Under the pieces are notes generated by a model. That model saw only the letters and a list, made by a program, of their open reading frames with translations. It was not told the origin of the DNA and did not search any database. A DNA stretch of 64,000 nucleotides, taken from DASYLJ01 sp964404165. Lineage in GTDB: Bacteria > Desulfobacterota > Binatia > DP-6. The DNA is taken from contig CAYOIZ010000001.1 in the NCBI GenBank assembly GCA_964404165.1, positions 186,001 through 250,000 on the forward strand, read 5' to 3'. How positions within the stretch are numbered: position 1 is the first letter of the stretch; every line of letters begins with the position of its first letter. Shown piece after piece: positions 27,409-38,268 of this stretch. Position numbers and translations under genes: made by a program.

Positions 27409-28310
27409 GCGACGCCATCGCCGTCATCGGCTCCGTGGCCTTCGACACGCTCGAGACGCCCGCGGGCCGTGCAGACGACGAGCTCGGCGGCTCGGCGCTG
27501 CACTTCGCGGTCGCGGCGAGCTTCTTCACGCGCGTGCACCTGGTGGCGCCGGTCGGGAAGGACTTCCCGGCGTCGGCGCGCGACTACCTCGGGTCGCGCG
27601 GCATCGACCTCTCGGGCCTCGAAGAGCGCCCGGGCACGACGTTCCGCTGGCACGGCCGCTACCACGAGGACGTCAACCTGCGCGACACGCTGCACCTCGA
27701 CCTGGGCGTGTTCGCCGACTTCCGGCCGAACGTCTCGGCCGCCATCCGCCAGGCGCCGTTCGTCTTCCTCGGCAACATCGATCCGCGCCTGCAGGCGGCG
27801 GTGCTCGATCAGTTCGGCACGCCGTCGCTCGTCGGGCTCGACACGATGAACCACTGGATCGACGAGGCGCGCGCACCGCTCGAGGCGTTGCTGTCGCGCA
27901 TCGATCTCCTCGTCGTGAACGACGAGGAGGCGCGGCAGCTCTCGGGTCAGCGCAACGTCTCGCGCGCCGCGCGCCACATCCTCGGGCTCGGCGCGCGCAG
28001 CGTCCTCATCAAGCGCGGGGAGTACGGCGCCATCCTGTTCTCGCCGGACTCGGTGTTCGCCGTGCCCGCGTATCCCCTCGAAGAGGTGTTCGATCCCACC
28101 GGTGCGGGCGACACCTTCGCCGGCGGCATGCTCGGCTATCTCGCCGAGGCGGGTGAGCGCTCCGAGCCGACGCTGCGCAAGGCGATCGTCTACGGCAGCG
28201 TGCTCGCGTCGTTCGTGGTCGAGGATTTCGGGGGCCGCCGCCTGCGCACGCTCACCCGCGACGACGTCGAGCAGCGCTACAAGCAGTTCGTCGCATTGAC
28301 GGCGTTTTGA
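27405..28310 (+). CDS. PfkB-family carbohydrate/nucleoside kinase
   Basis: Ribokinase-fold kinase of 301 residues. The N-terminal IAVIGSVAFDT and GGSALHFAVAASFF match the substrate lid and cleft. The C-terminal DPTGAGDTFAGGMLGYL holds the catalytic Asp and anion hole of PfkB enzymes. Being translationally coupled to mtnP (GTGA) suggests a role next to MTA salvage, perhaps phosphorylating a nucleoside or ribose derivative; an adenosine or ribose substrate is only a guess. It is also coupled to the following GT2 by TTGA. Confidence 0.92.
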   Translation: MSDAIAVIGSVAFDTLETPAGRADDELGGSALHFAVAASFFTRVHLVAPVGKDFPASARDYLGSRGIDLSGLEERPGTTFRWHGRYHEDVNLRDTLHLDLGVFADFRPNVSAAIRQAPFVFLGNIDPRLQAAVLDQFGTPSLVGLDTMNHWIDEARAPLEALLSRIDLLVVNDEEARQLSGQRNVSRAARHILGLGARSVLIKRGEYGAILFSPDSVFAVPAYPLEEVFDPTGAGDTFAGGMLGYLAEAGERSEPTLRKAIVYGSVLASFVVEDFGGRRLRTLTRDDVEQRYKQFVALTAF

Positions 28311-29260
28311 CGTCCACGATCCCCGCGCTGTCCGTCGTCCTGCCCGTCTTCGACGAGGTCGCGTGCCTCGAGCCGCTCCTGGTCGAGCTGGGCGGTGTGC
28401 TCGACGGGCTCGGGATGCCGGCGGAGATCGTCGCCGTCGACGACGGCAGCCGCGACGGCAGCTACGAGCGGCTGGTGGCGCTGCGCGGCCGCGAGCCACG
28501 GCTCCGCGTCGTGCGCCTTTCGCGCAACTACGGGCAGACCGCGGCGATGGCGGCGGGCATCCAGTACGCGCGCGCCGATCTCATCGTCACGATGGACGCG
28601 GACATGCAGAACGATCCGCACGACATTCCGCGCCTGCTCGCGGCGCTGACCAGCGAGGTCGACGTCGTCAACGGCTGGCGGCGCGAACGACAGGACCCAT
28701 GGCTGTCGCGTCGGGTCCCGTCGCAGATCGCCAACCGGGTCATCTCGTTCGTCACCGGCACCTCGTTGCACGACTACGGCTGCACGCTGCGCGTGATGCG
28801 CGCGACCTACGCCCACGAGCTGCGGCTCTACGGCGAGCTGCACCGGTTCATCCCGGCGCTCGCCGCCGATCTCGGGGCGCGCGTGGTCGAGCTGCCGGTG
28901 TCGCATCGTCCGCGCACCATGGGGCGATCGAAGTACGGCCTGTCGCGCACGATCCGCGTCCTGCTCGACCTGCTCACCGTCAAATTTCTGTCGGGGTTCG
29001 CGACCCGACCGATCCAGCTGTTCGGGCCCATGGGCCTCGGTCTGGCCCTGCCGGGCCTGCTGCTGATGGCGTGGCTGGGCTTCGAGCGGATCATCCTCGG
29101 ACGGCCGCTGGCCGGGCGTCCGCTGGTCCTTCTGGCCATCGTTCTGGCCGTGCTCGGGGTGCAACTGGTGTCGATTGGACTGCTCGGCGAGATGGTGGTG
29201 CGCACGTACCACGAGTCGCAAGGCAAGCGGATCTATCGCGTGCGCGACGTGCACGACTGA
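28307..29260 (+). CDS. Polyprenyl-phosphate glycosyltransferase (GtrB/ArnC-like GT2)
   Basis: GT2 enzyme of 317 residues with an N-terminal catalytic domain and two C-terminal TM helices, the layout of enzymes that put a sugar on a polyprenyl phosphate. Catalytic blocks are ALSVVLPVFDEVACL, IVAVDDGSRDGSYE, LIVTMDADMQNDPHDI and VELPVSHRPRTMGRSKYG. The helices are at about residues 240-260 and 270-295. The start is TTG 28307, whose stop-start overlap with the kinase is TTGA; no ATG is available earlier. It precedes ugd and the UDP-sugar genes, so the donor might be a UDP-sugar made next door. Confidence 0.92.
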   Translation: MTSTIPALSVVLPVFDEVACLEPLLVELGGVLDGLGMPAEIVAVDDGSRDGSYERLVALRGREPRLRVVRLSRNYGQTAAMAAGIQYARADLIVTMDADMQNDPHDIPRLLAALTSEVDVVNGWRRERQDPWLSRRVPSQIANRVISFVTGTSLHDYGCTLRVMRATYAHELRLYGELHRFIPALAADLGARVVELPVSHRPRTMGRSKYGLSRTIRVLLDLLTVKFLSGFATRPIQLFGPMGLGLALPGLLLMAWLGFERIILGRPLAGRPLVLLAIVLAVLGVQLVSIGLLGEMVVRTYHESQGKRIYRVRDVHD

Positions 29261-29276
29261 CGCGGGTCCGCTCGAA

Positions 29277-29305
29277 TTGACATCCCGGAGGTCGGCCGCT
29301 AATCC
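29277..29305 (+). promoter_or_regulatory. Sigma-70-like promoter upstream of ugd
   Basis: TTGACA (29277-29282), a 17-bp spacer and TAATCC (29300-29305). The predicted start point (about 29312) is 3 bases before the ugd ATG and no ribosome site is visible, suggesting a leaderless mRNA. Confidence 0.45.
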
Positions 29306-29314
29306 TCGACGGAT

Positions 29315-30634
29315 ATGAAACTCTGCGTGGTGGGGACTGGCTACGTGGGGCTCGTCGCCGGAACCTGCTTCGCGGAGAGCGGCAACGACGTCATCTGCGT
29401 CGACAACGTGGCCGCCAAGGTGGAAGCCTTGCGCCGGGGCGAGGTACCCATCTACGAGCCCGGGCTCGAAGAACTGATCCGTCGCAACGTCACCGAGGGA
29501 CGGCTCACGTTCAGCACGGATCTCACCGATGCCGTGCGCCGCAGCCTCGTCTGCTTCGTCGCGGTGGGCACGCCCGAGAAGGAGGACGGCTCCGCCGACC
29601 TCGGCGCGGTGCTCGCGGTGTCGCGCGGCATCGCCACGGCGATGGACGGCTATCGCGTCGTCGTCACGAAGAGCACCGTCCCCGTCGGCACGCACCAGAA
29701 GATCCGACGCGAGATGGAGCCGATCGCCAAGCACGCCTTCGACGTGGTCTCCAACCCGGAGTTCATGAAGGAGGGGGCGGCGATCGAGGACTTCATGAAG
29801 CCCGATCGCGTCGTCATCGGGGCGGCCTCGCCCGAGGCGTTCCGCACCATGCGCGACCTGTACGATCCCTTCGTGCGCACCGGCGCGCCCATCCTCGAGA
29901 TGGACAACGCCAGCGCCGAGATGACGAAGTACGCGGCGAATGCGCTGCTCGCGACGCGCATCTCGTTCATGAACGAGGTCGCGAACCTCTGCGAGCGCGT
30001 CGGCGCCGACGTCGACTTCGTGCGCCGCGGCGTCGGTCACGATCGCCGCATCGGCCACCACTTCCTGTTCCCGGGCGTCGGCTACGGCGGCTCCTGCTTC
30101 CCGAAGGACGTGCAGGCGGCCATCCACACCGCGCAGGAGTACGGCCTGTCCTTCCCGCTGCTCACCGCGGTGGAAGAGGTGAACGACGCGCAGAAGCGCG
30201 TGCTCGTCCAGAAGGTGGTCGCCGAGTTCGGCGACAAGCTCGAGGGCAAGCGCTTCGCGATCTGGGGCCTCGCCTTCAAGCCGAAGACCGACGACATGCG
30301 CGAGGCGCCGTCGATCGAGGTCATCGAGGGCCTGCTCGCTCGCGGCGCGCAGGTCGCGGTGCACGACCCCGAGGCGCTCACGCAGGCGAAGCTCGTCTTC
30401 GGCGATCGCGTCACGTACCACCGCGTCAACTACGACGCGCTCGAAGGCGCCGATGCGCTCATCATCGTCACCGAGTGGAACGAGTTCCGCCGGCCCGACT
30501 TCGCGCGCATGAAGCAGCTGCTCCGCTCGCCGATGATCCTCGACGGCCGGAATCTCTACGAGCCCGACGTCATGCGGCAACACGGGTTCACCTATCTGCC
30601 CATCGGCCGAGCGCCGGTGCGGCCGGAACGCTAG
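29315..30634 (+). CDS. ugd: UDP-glucose 6-dehydrogenase
   Basis: Oxidises UDP-glucose to UDP-glucuronate with two NAD+. It has 439 residues. The Rossmann N-terminus is KLCVVGTGYVGLVAGTCFAE. The catalytic Cys is in FPGVGYGGSCFPKDVQA, with the catalytic Lys in NALLATRISFMNEVANLCE-type helices and the C-terminal NAD/UDP domain in AIWGLAFKPKTDDMREAPS. It is followed by UDP-glucuronate decarboxylase and an epimerase, making a UDP-xylose route. Transcription may start just before the ATG (promoter 29277-29305). Confidence 0.96.
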   Translation: MKLCVVGTGYVGLVAGTCFAESGNDVICVDNVAAKVEALRRGEVPIYEPGLEELIRRNVTEGRLTFSTDLTDAVRRSLVCFVAVGTPEKEDGSADLGAVLAVSRGIATAMDGYRVVVTKSTVPVGTHQKIRREMEPIAKHAFDVVSNPEFMKEGAAIEDFMKPDRVVIGAASPEAFRTMRDLYDPFVRTGAPILEMDNASAEMTKYAANALLATRISFMNEVANLCERVGADVDFVRRGVGHDRRIGHHFLFPGVGYGGSCFPKDVQAAIHTAQEYGLSFPLLTAVEEVNDAQKRVLVQKVVAEFGDKLEGKRFAIWGLAFKPKTDDMREAPSIEVIEGLLARGAQVAVHDPEALTQAKLVFGDRVTYHRVNYDALEGADALIIVTEWNEFRRPDFARMKQLLRSPMILDGRNLYEPDVMRQHGFTYLPIGRAPVRPER

Positions 30635-30642
30635 GAGGCCGC

Positions 30643-31575
30643 ATGGCGCGGGTCCTGATCACGGGTGGCGCAGGCTTCATCGGCTCGCATCTCTGCGAGC
30701 GGTTCCTGTCCGAGGGGAACGAAGTCATCTGCATGGACAACTTCCTCACGGGGTCGCCCGACAACATCGCGCATCTCTTCAGCGACCGGCGCTTCACTTT
30801 CATCCAGCAGGACGTCACGAACTACATCTTCGTGAAGGGTCCCCTCGACTACATCCTGCACTTCGCGTCGCCCGCGAGCCCCGTCGACTACCTCGAGCTG
30901 CCGATCCAGACGCTCAAGGTGGGCTCGCTCGGCACGCACAAAGCGCTCGGTCTCGCCAAGGAGAAGGGCGCCCGGCTCCTGCTGGCGTCCACCTCGGAGA
31001 CCTACGGCGACCCGCAGGTGCACCCGCAGAACGAGGACTACTGGGGCAACGTGAACCCCATCGGCCCGCGCGGCGTGTACGACGAGGCGAAGCGCTTCGC
31101 CGAGGCCATGACCATGGCCTACCAGCGCCACCATGGCGTCGAGACGCGCATCGTGCGTATCTTCAACACCCACGGCCCGCGCATGCGCCTGAACGACGGC
31201 CGCGTGGTGCCGAACTTCATCGCGCAGGCGCTCCGCGGCCAGCCGATGACGGTGTACGGCGACGGCTCGCAGACGCGCAGCTTCTGCTTCGTCTCCGACC
31301 TGGTCGAGGGCATCACCCGCCTGCTGCGCAGCGACTACGGTCTGCCGGTCAACTGCGGCAATCCGCTCGAGGTGACGATCCTCGAGTTCGCGAAGCGCAT
31401 CAAGGCGCTCACCAACAGCAAGAGCGAGATCGTCTTCCGCGACCTGCCGGAGGACGACCCCAAGGTGCGGCAGCCCGACATCACGCGCGCCCGCAAGCTG
31501 CTCGGCTGGGAGCCGGTGGTCGGCCTCGAAGAAGGCCTGAAGCACACCATCGACTACTTCCGGGACAAGGTATGA
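30643..31575 (+). CDS. uxs: UDP-glucuronate decarboxylase (UDP-xylose synthase)
   Basis: Converts UDP-glucuronate to UDP-xylose. Extended SDR of 310 residues. VLITGGAGFIGSHLCERFL binds NAD, HFASPASPVDYLELPIQTLK is the sugar loop diagnostic of Uxs, and the catalytic motif YDEAKRFAE (Tyr-X3-Lys) follows LLLASTSETYGDP. RIFNTHGPRMRLNDGRVVPNFI is a strong family block. Start ATG 30643 has GGAGG overlapping the ugd TAG stop (CTAGGAGGCC), so the two genes are tightly coupled. Its stop overlaps the next gene start (ATGA). Confidence 0.95.
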   Translation: MARVLITGGAGFIGSHLCERFLSEGNEVICMDNFLTGSPDNIAHLFSDRRFTFIQQDVTNYIFVKGPLDYILHFASPASPVDYLELPIQTLKVGSLGTHKALGLAKEKGARLLLASTSETYGDPQVHPQNEDYWGNVNPIGPRGVYDEAKRFAEAMTMAYQRHHGVETRIVRIFNTHGPRMRLNDGRVVPNFIAQALRGQPMTVYGDGSQTRSFCFVSDLVEGITRLLRSDYGLPVNCGNPLEVTILEFAKRIKALTNSKSEIVFRDLPEDDPKVRQPDITRARKLLGWEPVVGLEEGLKHTIDYFRDKV

Positions 31576-32504
31576 AGGTCCTCGTCACCGGCGGCGCGGG
31601 CTTCATCGGCTCGCACGTCGTCGACGCGTACGTGGGCGCGGGGCACGACGTCATCATCGTCGACAACATGTCCGGCGGGAAGCGCGAGAACCTGAACCCG
31701 AAGGCGCGCTTCCACCAGCTCGACATCCTCGACCCCGAGACGCTGACGCTGATCCAGGACGAGAAGCCCGACGTCCTGAACCATCACGCGGCGCAGATGG
31801 ACGTCCGCAAGTCGGTCGCCGATCCGGCGTTCGACGCGCGCGTCAACATTCTCGGCACCATCGGGCTGCTCGACGCCGCCCGCAAGGCCGGCGTCAAGAA
31901 GGTGCTGTTCGTCTCGTCGGGCGGCGCCGCCTACGGCGAACAGGAGCAGTTCCCCGCGCCCGAGACGCATCCGACGTGGCCGGTGAGCCCGTACGGCGTC
32001 TCCAAGCGGTCGGGCGAACTCTACTGCCATTTCTTCTTCGCCGAGTACAAGCTGCCGTTCGTCGCGTTCCGCTACGCCAACGTCTACGGCCCGCGCCAGG
32101 ACCCGCACGGTGAGGCCGGCGTGGTCGCCATCTTCAGCGGCAAGATGCTGCGCGGCGAGCCCGTCACCGTGAACGGCGACGGCAAGCAGACGCGCGACTA
32201 CGTCTTCGTCGGCGACGTCGCGCGCATGAGCCTGCTGGCGCTGGAAAAGGATGCCACCGGTCCGGTGAACGTCGGTACCGGCATCGAGACCGACGTGAAC
32301 CAGCTCGCGGCGCACCTGCTCGAGGCCGCCGGGAGCAAGTCCGAGGTCACGCACGGGCCCACCAAGGGCGGCGAGCAGCGTCGCAGCGTCGTCGACATCC
32401 GCCGGGCCTCCGAGGTGTACGGCTGGCGCCCGGAGGTGTCGCTGCGCGAGGGCCTCGGGCGCACGGTCGAGTTCTTCCGCGCCAAGGCCGCCGCGGGCCG
32501 CTGA
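31572..32504 (+). CDS. GalE-like UDP-sugar 4-epimerase
   Basis: Extended SDR of 310 residues, probably interconverting UDP-hexoses or UDP-pentoses. NAD motif KVLVTGGAGFIGSHVVDAY, the AAQMDVRKSVADP sugar loop, the catalytic FVSSGGAAYGEQEQ and YGVSKRSGE (Tyr-X3-Lys), and FRYANVYGPRQDPHGEAGVV. It resembles UDP-glucose 4-epimerases of the bacterial/archaeal type more than E. coli GalE. Following ugd and uxs, it could make UDP-arabinose, UDP-galacturonate or UDP-galactose. It is a sequence relative of uxs next door, but not a recent copy. Confidence 0.92.
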   Translation: MKVLVTGGAGFIGSHVVDAYVGAGHDVIIVDNMSGGKRENLNPKARFHQLDILDPETLTLIQDEKPDVLNHHAAQMDVRKSVADPAFDARVNILGTIGLLDAARKAGVKKVLFVSSGGAAYGEQEQFPAPETHPTWPVSPYGVSKRSGELYCHFFFAEYKLPFVAFRYANVYGPRQDPHGEAGVVAIFSGKMLRGEPVTVNGDGKQTRDYVFVGDVARMSLLALEKDATGPVNVGTGIETDVNQLAAHLLEAAGSKSEVTHGPTKGGEQRRSVVDIRRASEVYGWRPEVSLREGLGRTVEFFRAKAAAGR

Positions 32505-32578
32505 TCCGGCGGGCCAGCTTGCGGAGCCCCGTCGGCGCACCGTAGAGTCGCCGACAGTCTCACGTCAGGGGCCCCACG

Positions 32579-34378
<1,800 letters not shown>

Positions 34379-34405
34379 CCAGACCCTCGTCTATGCTCCG
34401 CCGCC

Positions 34406-35083
34406 ATGGCTGAAACCGAGGCGCAGCGCCAGAAGGTGCCCGCGGCGATGGCGCCCGCCGTCGCCAAGCGCAAATCGACGGTCCGGGAGTACGCGGAGGC
34501 GCTCGGCGTCGCCCTGCTGCTGGCCCTCGTCATCCGCACCTTCGTCGTGCAGGCGTTCAAGATCCCGTCCGGCTCGATGCTGCCGACGCTCGAGATCGGC
34601 GACCACATCCTGGTCAACAAGTTCATCTACGGGCCGCGCCTCGAGATCCCGCTCACGCAGATGTCGCTCGGCCAGCTGCCGGGCATCCGCAAGCCGAAGC
34701 AGGGCGACGTCGTCGTCTTCATCTGGCCGAAGGACCGCACGAAGGACTTCATCAAGCGGGTGATCGCGGTCGAGGGGCAGACCGTCGAGGTGCGGAACCG
34801 CGAGGTCTTCATCGACGGCAAGCCCTGGGACGATCCGCACGCGGTGTTTAACGAGCGTCGCGCCAACGTGGCGCCGTCGACGGGCGACAACTTCGGCCCC
34901 TTCGAGGTGCCGGCGGGCCATGTCTTCGTCATGGGCGACAACCGCGACCAGAGCTACGACTCGCGCTTCTGGGGACCGGTGCCGATCGAGGACATCAAGG
35001 GCCAGGCGCTCGTCATCTACTGGTCGTGGGACGGGCCCGACCGGTGGGTGCGCTGGGACCGGCTCGGGCGGCTGGTGAACTGA
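34406..35083 (+). CDS. lepB: Signal peptidase I
   Basis: Cleaves signal peptides on the outer face of the inner membrane. It has 225 residues. A cytoplasmic N-tail is followed by one TM helix (about 31-50), the catalytic Ser57 in KIPSGSMLPTL, and the general base Lys117 in DFIKRVIAVEGQ. GDNRDQSYDSRFWGPV is box E. It follows lepA in the same orientation, so both are probably one transcript. The length is typical of short bacterial LepB. Confidence 0.95.
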   Translation: MAETEAQRQKVPAAMAPAVAKRKSTVREYAEALGVALLLALVIRTFVVQAFKIPSGSMLPTLEIGDHILVNKFIYGPRLEIPLTQMSLGQLPGIRKPKQGDVVVFIWPKDRTKDFIKRVIAVEGQTVEVRNREVFIDGKPWDDPHAVFNERRANVAPSTGDNFGPFEVPAGHVFVMGDNRDQSYDSRFWGPVPIEDIKGQALVIYWSWDGPDRWVRWDRLGRLVN

Positions 35084-35103
35084 GTCTCGGGCGGCCGACC
35101 GAC

Positions 35104-35940
35104 ATGAGTGGTGGACACGATCGGGTTCGTGACGAGTGGCAGGGCGTGGCCTCGGGGTGGCGGCGGTGGGAGCCGTTGTTCCAGTCGTTCGCGTGGCCGC
35201 TCGCGCTGCGCATGGCGACGGCGGCGGAGATCGGGGCGGGGCAGCGGGTGCTCGACGTCGGGTGCGGCATCGGCGATCCGACCCTGCAGGTGGCCGTCCT
35301 CACCGGACCGCACGGCCGCGTGCTCGGGATCGACCTCGCGGAGGGCATGATCGACATCGCGCGCGAACGCGCGGCGGCGCTCGGGCTGGCGCACGTCGAG
35401 TTCCGCGTCGCCGACGTCGCCACCATCCCGCTCGTCGAGGAGAGCTTCGACGCCGTCATCGGTCGCTGGAGCCTGATCTACGTCGACGACGTGCCCGGTG
35501 TGCTGGCACGGCTGCGGACGGCGCTCGTCCCGGGCGGACGCATCGCGGTGTCGGCCTGGGCGCCGCCCGAGGCCAACCCCTGGTTCACGGTGCCGCTGGA
35601 GGCGCTCGGTCGCATCCGACCGCTGCCGCCCGCCGATCCGGACGTTCCCGGTGTGTTCCATCTGTCGGCCGACGGTGCGCTCGCACGCGCCCTCGTGCAG
35701 GCCGGGTTCCAGAGCGTCGACCAGGAGCGCGTCGTCCTCTCGCAGCTGGCGCACGACGCCGGCGAGTTCTGGGGCATGATGACCGACATGGCGGGACCGC
35801 TGGCGCCGCTGGTCGCCGGGCTGTCGGCCGAGGAGCGCGCCCGCGCGGCGGCGGACGTCGCCGCCGGCCTGGAGCGTTTCCGCTCGGGTGACGTGCTGCG
35901 CGTCCCGGCACAGGCGCAGCTGGCCTGGGGACGGGTGTAG
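35104..35940 (+). CDS. SAM-dependent methyltransferase (UbiE-like)
   Basis: Class I methyltransferase of 278 residues. SAM motif I is VLDVGCGIGDPTLQV (about 50-64), the motif II acidic residue is in VLGIDLAEGMIDIARER, and AVIGRWSLIYVDD and LVPGGRIAVSAWAPPE complete the Methyltransf_11/25 pattern. The N-terminal WEPLFQSFAWPLALRM recalls UbiE-like small-molecule or lipid methyltransferases. ATG 35104 lies 20 bp after lepB, so it may be read through. Its stop touches the stop of the convergent GH78-like gene with no gap. The substrate is unknown. Confidence 0.91.
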   Translation: MSGGHDRVRDEWQGVASGWRRWEPLFQSFAWPLALRMATAAEIGAGQRVLDVGCGIGDPTLQVAVLTGPHGRVLGIDLAEGMIDIARERAAALGLAHVEFRVADVATIPLVEESFDAVIGRWSLIYVDDVPGVLARLRTALVPGGRIAVSAWAPPEANPWFTVPLEALGRIRPLPPADPDVPGVFHLSADGALARALVQAGFQSVDQERVVLSQLAHDAGEFWGMMTDMAGPLAPLVAGLSAEERARAAADVAAGLERFRSGDVLRVPAQAQLAWGRV

Positions 35941-38238
35941 CTACTCGATCGTGTGCGCGCCCGGTCCGAGCTCGCGGACCTGACCACGCCAGGTGAGCTC
36001 GGCGTCGATGCCGTCGGGGAGCGTGACCGTCGCGGTGGTTTCCGTGCAGCGGACGGCGATGGGCCCACGCGGTGTCGGGACGACGCCTTCGGCCCACGCC
36101 AGGTCGCCGAGCTGCGGCGCGATCGCCGTGCGCGCGTAGCCGGGGACGAGCGGCTCGACGCCGAGGACGTGCGTCGCGAGCGAGCCGGCCACCGCACCCG
36201 ACCAGCCGTGGCACAGGCTCACGCCGTAGCGACGGCCGTACAGCTCGAGCTCGGTGTCGCGCGACTCCTCCGGATCGAAGCTCTCCCAGAAGGTGGTGGC
36301 ACCGCGGTCGAGCATGCCGCCCCAGTAGCGACGGATCAGGTCGAGGGCCGCCTGCGTGCGCCCGCCACGGAAGAGCGCCTCGACGTTCAGCCCCTGCCCA
36401 TAGCCGGTGGTCGTCGGGCCGAGACGACCTGCGGGTGACGACAGGGCGTCGAGCAGCGTCGCCCGCTGTGGCGCGGTGCCGATGGCGGTGAGGATCGCCC
36501 ACGCGACGGTCATCCGGCTGACGTGACGGCTCATCTCGCCGCCGCGCACCCAGTCGACGACGAGGCCGCGCGGCGTCTCCTCGAAGCAGCGCTCGCTGAC
36601 GTGCTCCTGCAGCAGCGTCGCCTGCTCGCTCCACGGCGCGACGTCGGCCGCGGCGCCGACGGCGGAGGCGATGCGCGCGCCGGCCTGCAGCGCCGCCGAC
36701 GTCAGCAGCGACAGCGCCGTCACGTAGCCTTCCTTCTCGACGGGGCAGCCGAAGGGCTCGCGGCGATCCCAGTCGAGGAACAGCCACCAGTCGGTCTCCT
36801 CCTCGGGGCCGACCAGGCCGTTCGGTCCCGTGCGCTCGCCGAGGAATCCGAGCGCACGCCGCACCACGGGAAACAGGAGCGCTGCGGTCTCGAGGTCGCC
36901 GGAGAGGGCCAGGTAGCGGTCGACCGCGAGCACGAACTGCGGCACGTAGTCGGCGACGACGAGATCGTTCGGATGCGGCCCCACGCCGGGCAGGGCGCCG
37001 TTGCGGAGCTGCGTCCCGGCGGCGAGGAGCAGCGACCGGCGGAGCGGCGCGAGATCGCCCATCGTCTTGCCGAACACGGGGGCCACGGCGGCGAGGTCGC
37101 CGAGCCAGAGCAGGCGGTCGCGCTTCGGACCGTCCTCGACGTAGTCGTGCGTGCACCGCAGCACGGTGCGACGGGCGGTGTCGTAGACGCGGTCGAGCAG
37201 CGGGTCGGCGCAGCGGAACTCGCCGGCGAGCGCGACGTCGGCCTCGAAGGCGTCGAGCGTCACGAGCACGTCGGCCGGCTCCGGCGAGTCGTTGCGGACG
37301 AGCACCCAGCGCAGCGCCGTCCGCCGACCGTCGCGCCACGTGCCGGCGGTGGCGAGCTCCACCGCGCGCAGCGGGTTCTCGGTGCGCTCGTCGAGGTCGC
37401 GTGCCTCGGCCTCCGACTCGCCGGGCGACACCGTGAGCTTCACGGGCGCCGGGCTCTGGACGGCGAGGTGGCCCACCAGCTCCTCCCCGAAGTCGACGAC
37501 GAGCGCGCCGCGGGGGGCGATGGGCTGGCGCTGCACCGGCTCGCACCGGCGATGGCGCACGCGTGGCATCGGGCGATCGGCCTCGCGCTCGATGCGTCCG
37601 CCGCGCCGCGGGAGGCGGAGCAGCGGCGACGCGGTGAGCGGGTGCACGAAGGACGCCTCGGCGAGCTCCCACTTCGCGTCCGGCGTCCGCTTGATCAGCA
37701 TCTCCCACGCCGACGACGCGAGCGACGGCCGCGTCGGCATGATCCGTTGCAGCGTGGCGCGCCGACCGGTGGCGAGGCGAGCGAGGGGCTGGCCCGGCAC
37801 CTCGACGTCGACCTGGCAGAAGACGCCCACCTGCACCGGGAGCGGCATGCCGACGACGGTCGGCGTGTCGCGATAGGCGGCCTCGAGCACGAGGTCGTTC
37901 ATGCCGCCGCGGAGCTCGCTGGCGAGGTCGATCTCGAACGCCTCGCCGCGGACCAGGAGGCGCTGCGGAATGTCGAGCGCGACGCCGTTGACGGTCAGCA
38001 GGCAGAGCGGTGGCTGCGACGCGGCGGACAGGAAGTTGAGCGGATGGCTGCTCCACAGGCCGGCCGCGCAGAGCCAGGCGCGGGCGGCGTGGGGCGGGCC
38101 GTCGAGCGTGAACCGGGTGCGGGCGAGGATGGCGTGACAGCCGAGCTCGCTGAGCGCCCAGCAGGCGTCCCAGTGGTCGGCCAGGCGGGCGTCCGGCTCC
38201 GGGGGCTCCCAGGCGCGAGGGGCGTCCATCGGGATCAT
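35941..38238 (-). CDS. GH78-like alpha-L-rhamnosidase-family glycosidase
   Basis: Large protein of 765 residues with an N-terminal jelly-roll region (residues ~1-300) and an (alpha/alpha)6 barrel in the C-terminal half. The motif HDYVEDGPKRDRLLWLGDLA (about residue 370) is the GH78 active-site region; GWSGAVAGSLATHVLGVEPL and a beta-sandwich end are also as in GH78. The general acid in well-studied enzymes is a Glu in a related motif, and here the acid residues are D/D, as in other predicted members. No signal peptide is seen, so cleavage is probably cytoplasmic or periplasmic by another route. Substrate (rhamnoside or a related glycan) is inferred. Confidence 0.88.
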   Translation of the reverse strand: MIPMDAPRAWEPPEPDARLADHWDACWALSELGCHAILARTRFTLDGPPHAARAWLCAAGLWSSHPLNFLSAASQPPLCLLTVNGVALDIPQRLLVRGEAFEIDLASELRGGMNDLVLEAAYRDTPTVVGMPLPVQVGVFCQVDVEVPGQPLARLATGRRATLQRIMPTRPSLASSAWEMLIKRTPDAKWELAEASFVHPLTASPLLRLPRRGGRIEREADRPMPRVRHRRCEPVQRQPIAPRGALVVDFGEELVGHLAVQSPAPVKLTVSPGESEAEARDLDERTENPLRAVELATAGTWRDGRRTALRWVLVRNDSPEPADVLVTLDAFEADVALAGEFRCADPLLDRVYDTARRTVLRCTHDYVEDGPKRDRLLWLGDLAAVAPVFGKTMGDLAPLRRSLLLAAGTQLRNGALPGVGPHPNDLVVADYVPQFVLAVDRYLALSGDLETAALLFPVVRRALGFLGERTGPNGLVGPEEETDWWLFLDWDRREPFGCPVEKEGYVTALSLLTSAALQAGARIASAVGAAADVAPWSEQATLLQEHVSERCFEETPRGLVVDWVRGGEMSRHVSRMTVAWAILTAIGTAPQRATLLDALSSPAGRLGPTTTGYGQGLNVEALFRGGRTQAALDLIRRYWGGMLDRGATTFWESFDPEESRDTELELYGRRYGVSLCHGWSGAVAGSLATHVLGVEPLVPGYARTAIAPQLGDLAWAEGVVPTPRGPIAVRCTETTATVTLPDGIDAELTWRGQVRELGPGAHTIE

Positions 38239-38268
38239 CGTAGCTGGCCGGGGCGTGGGTCCCCAACG

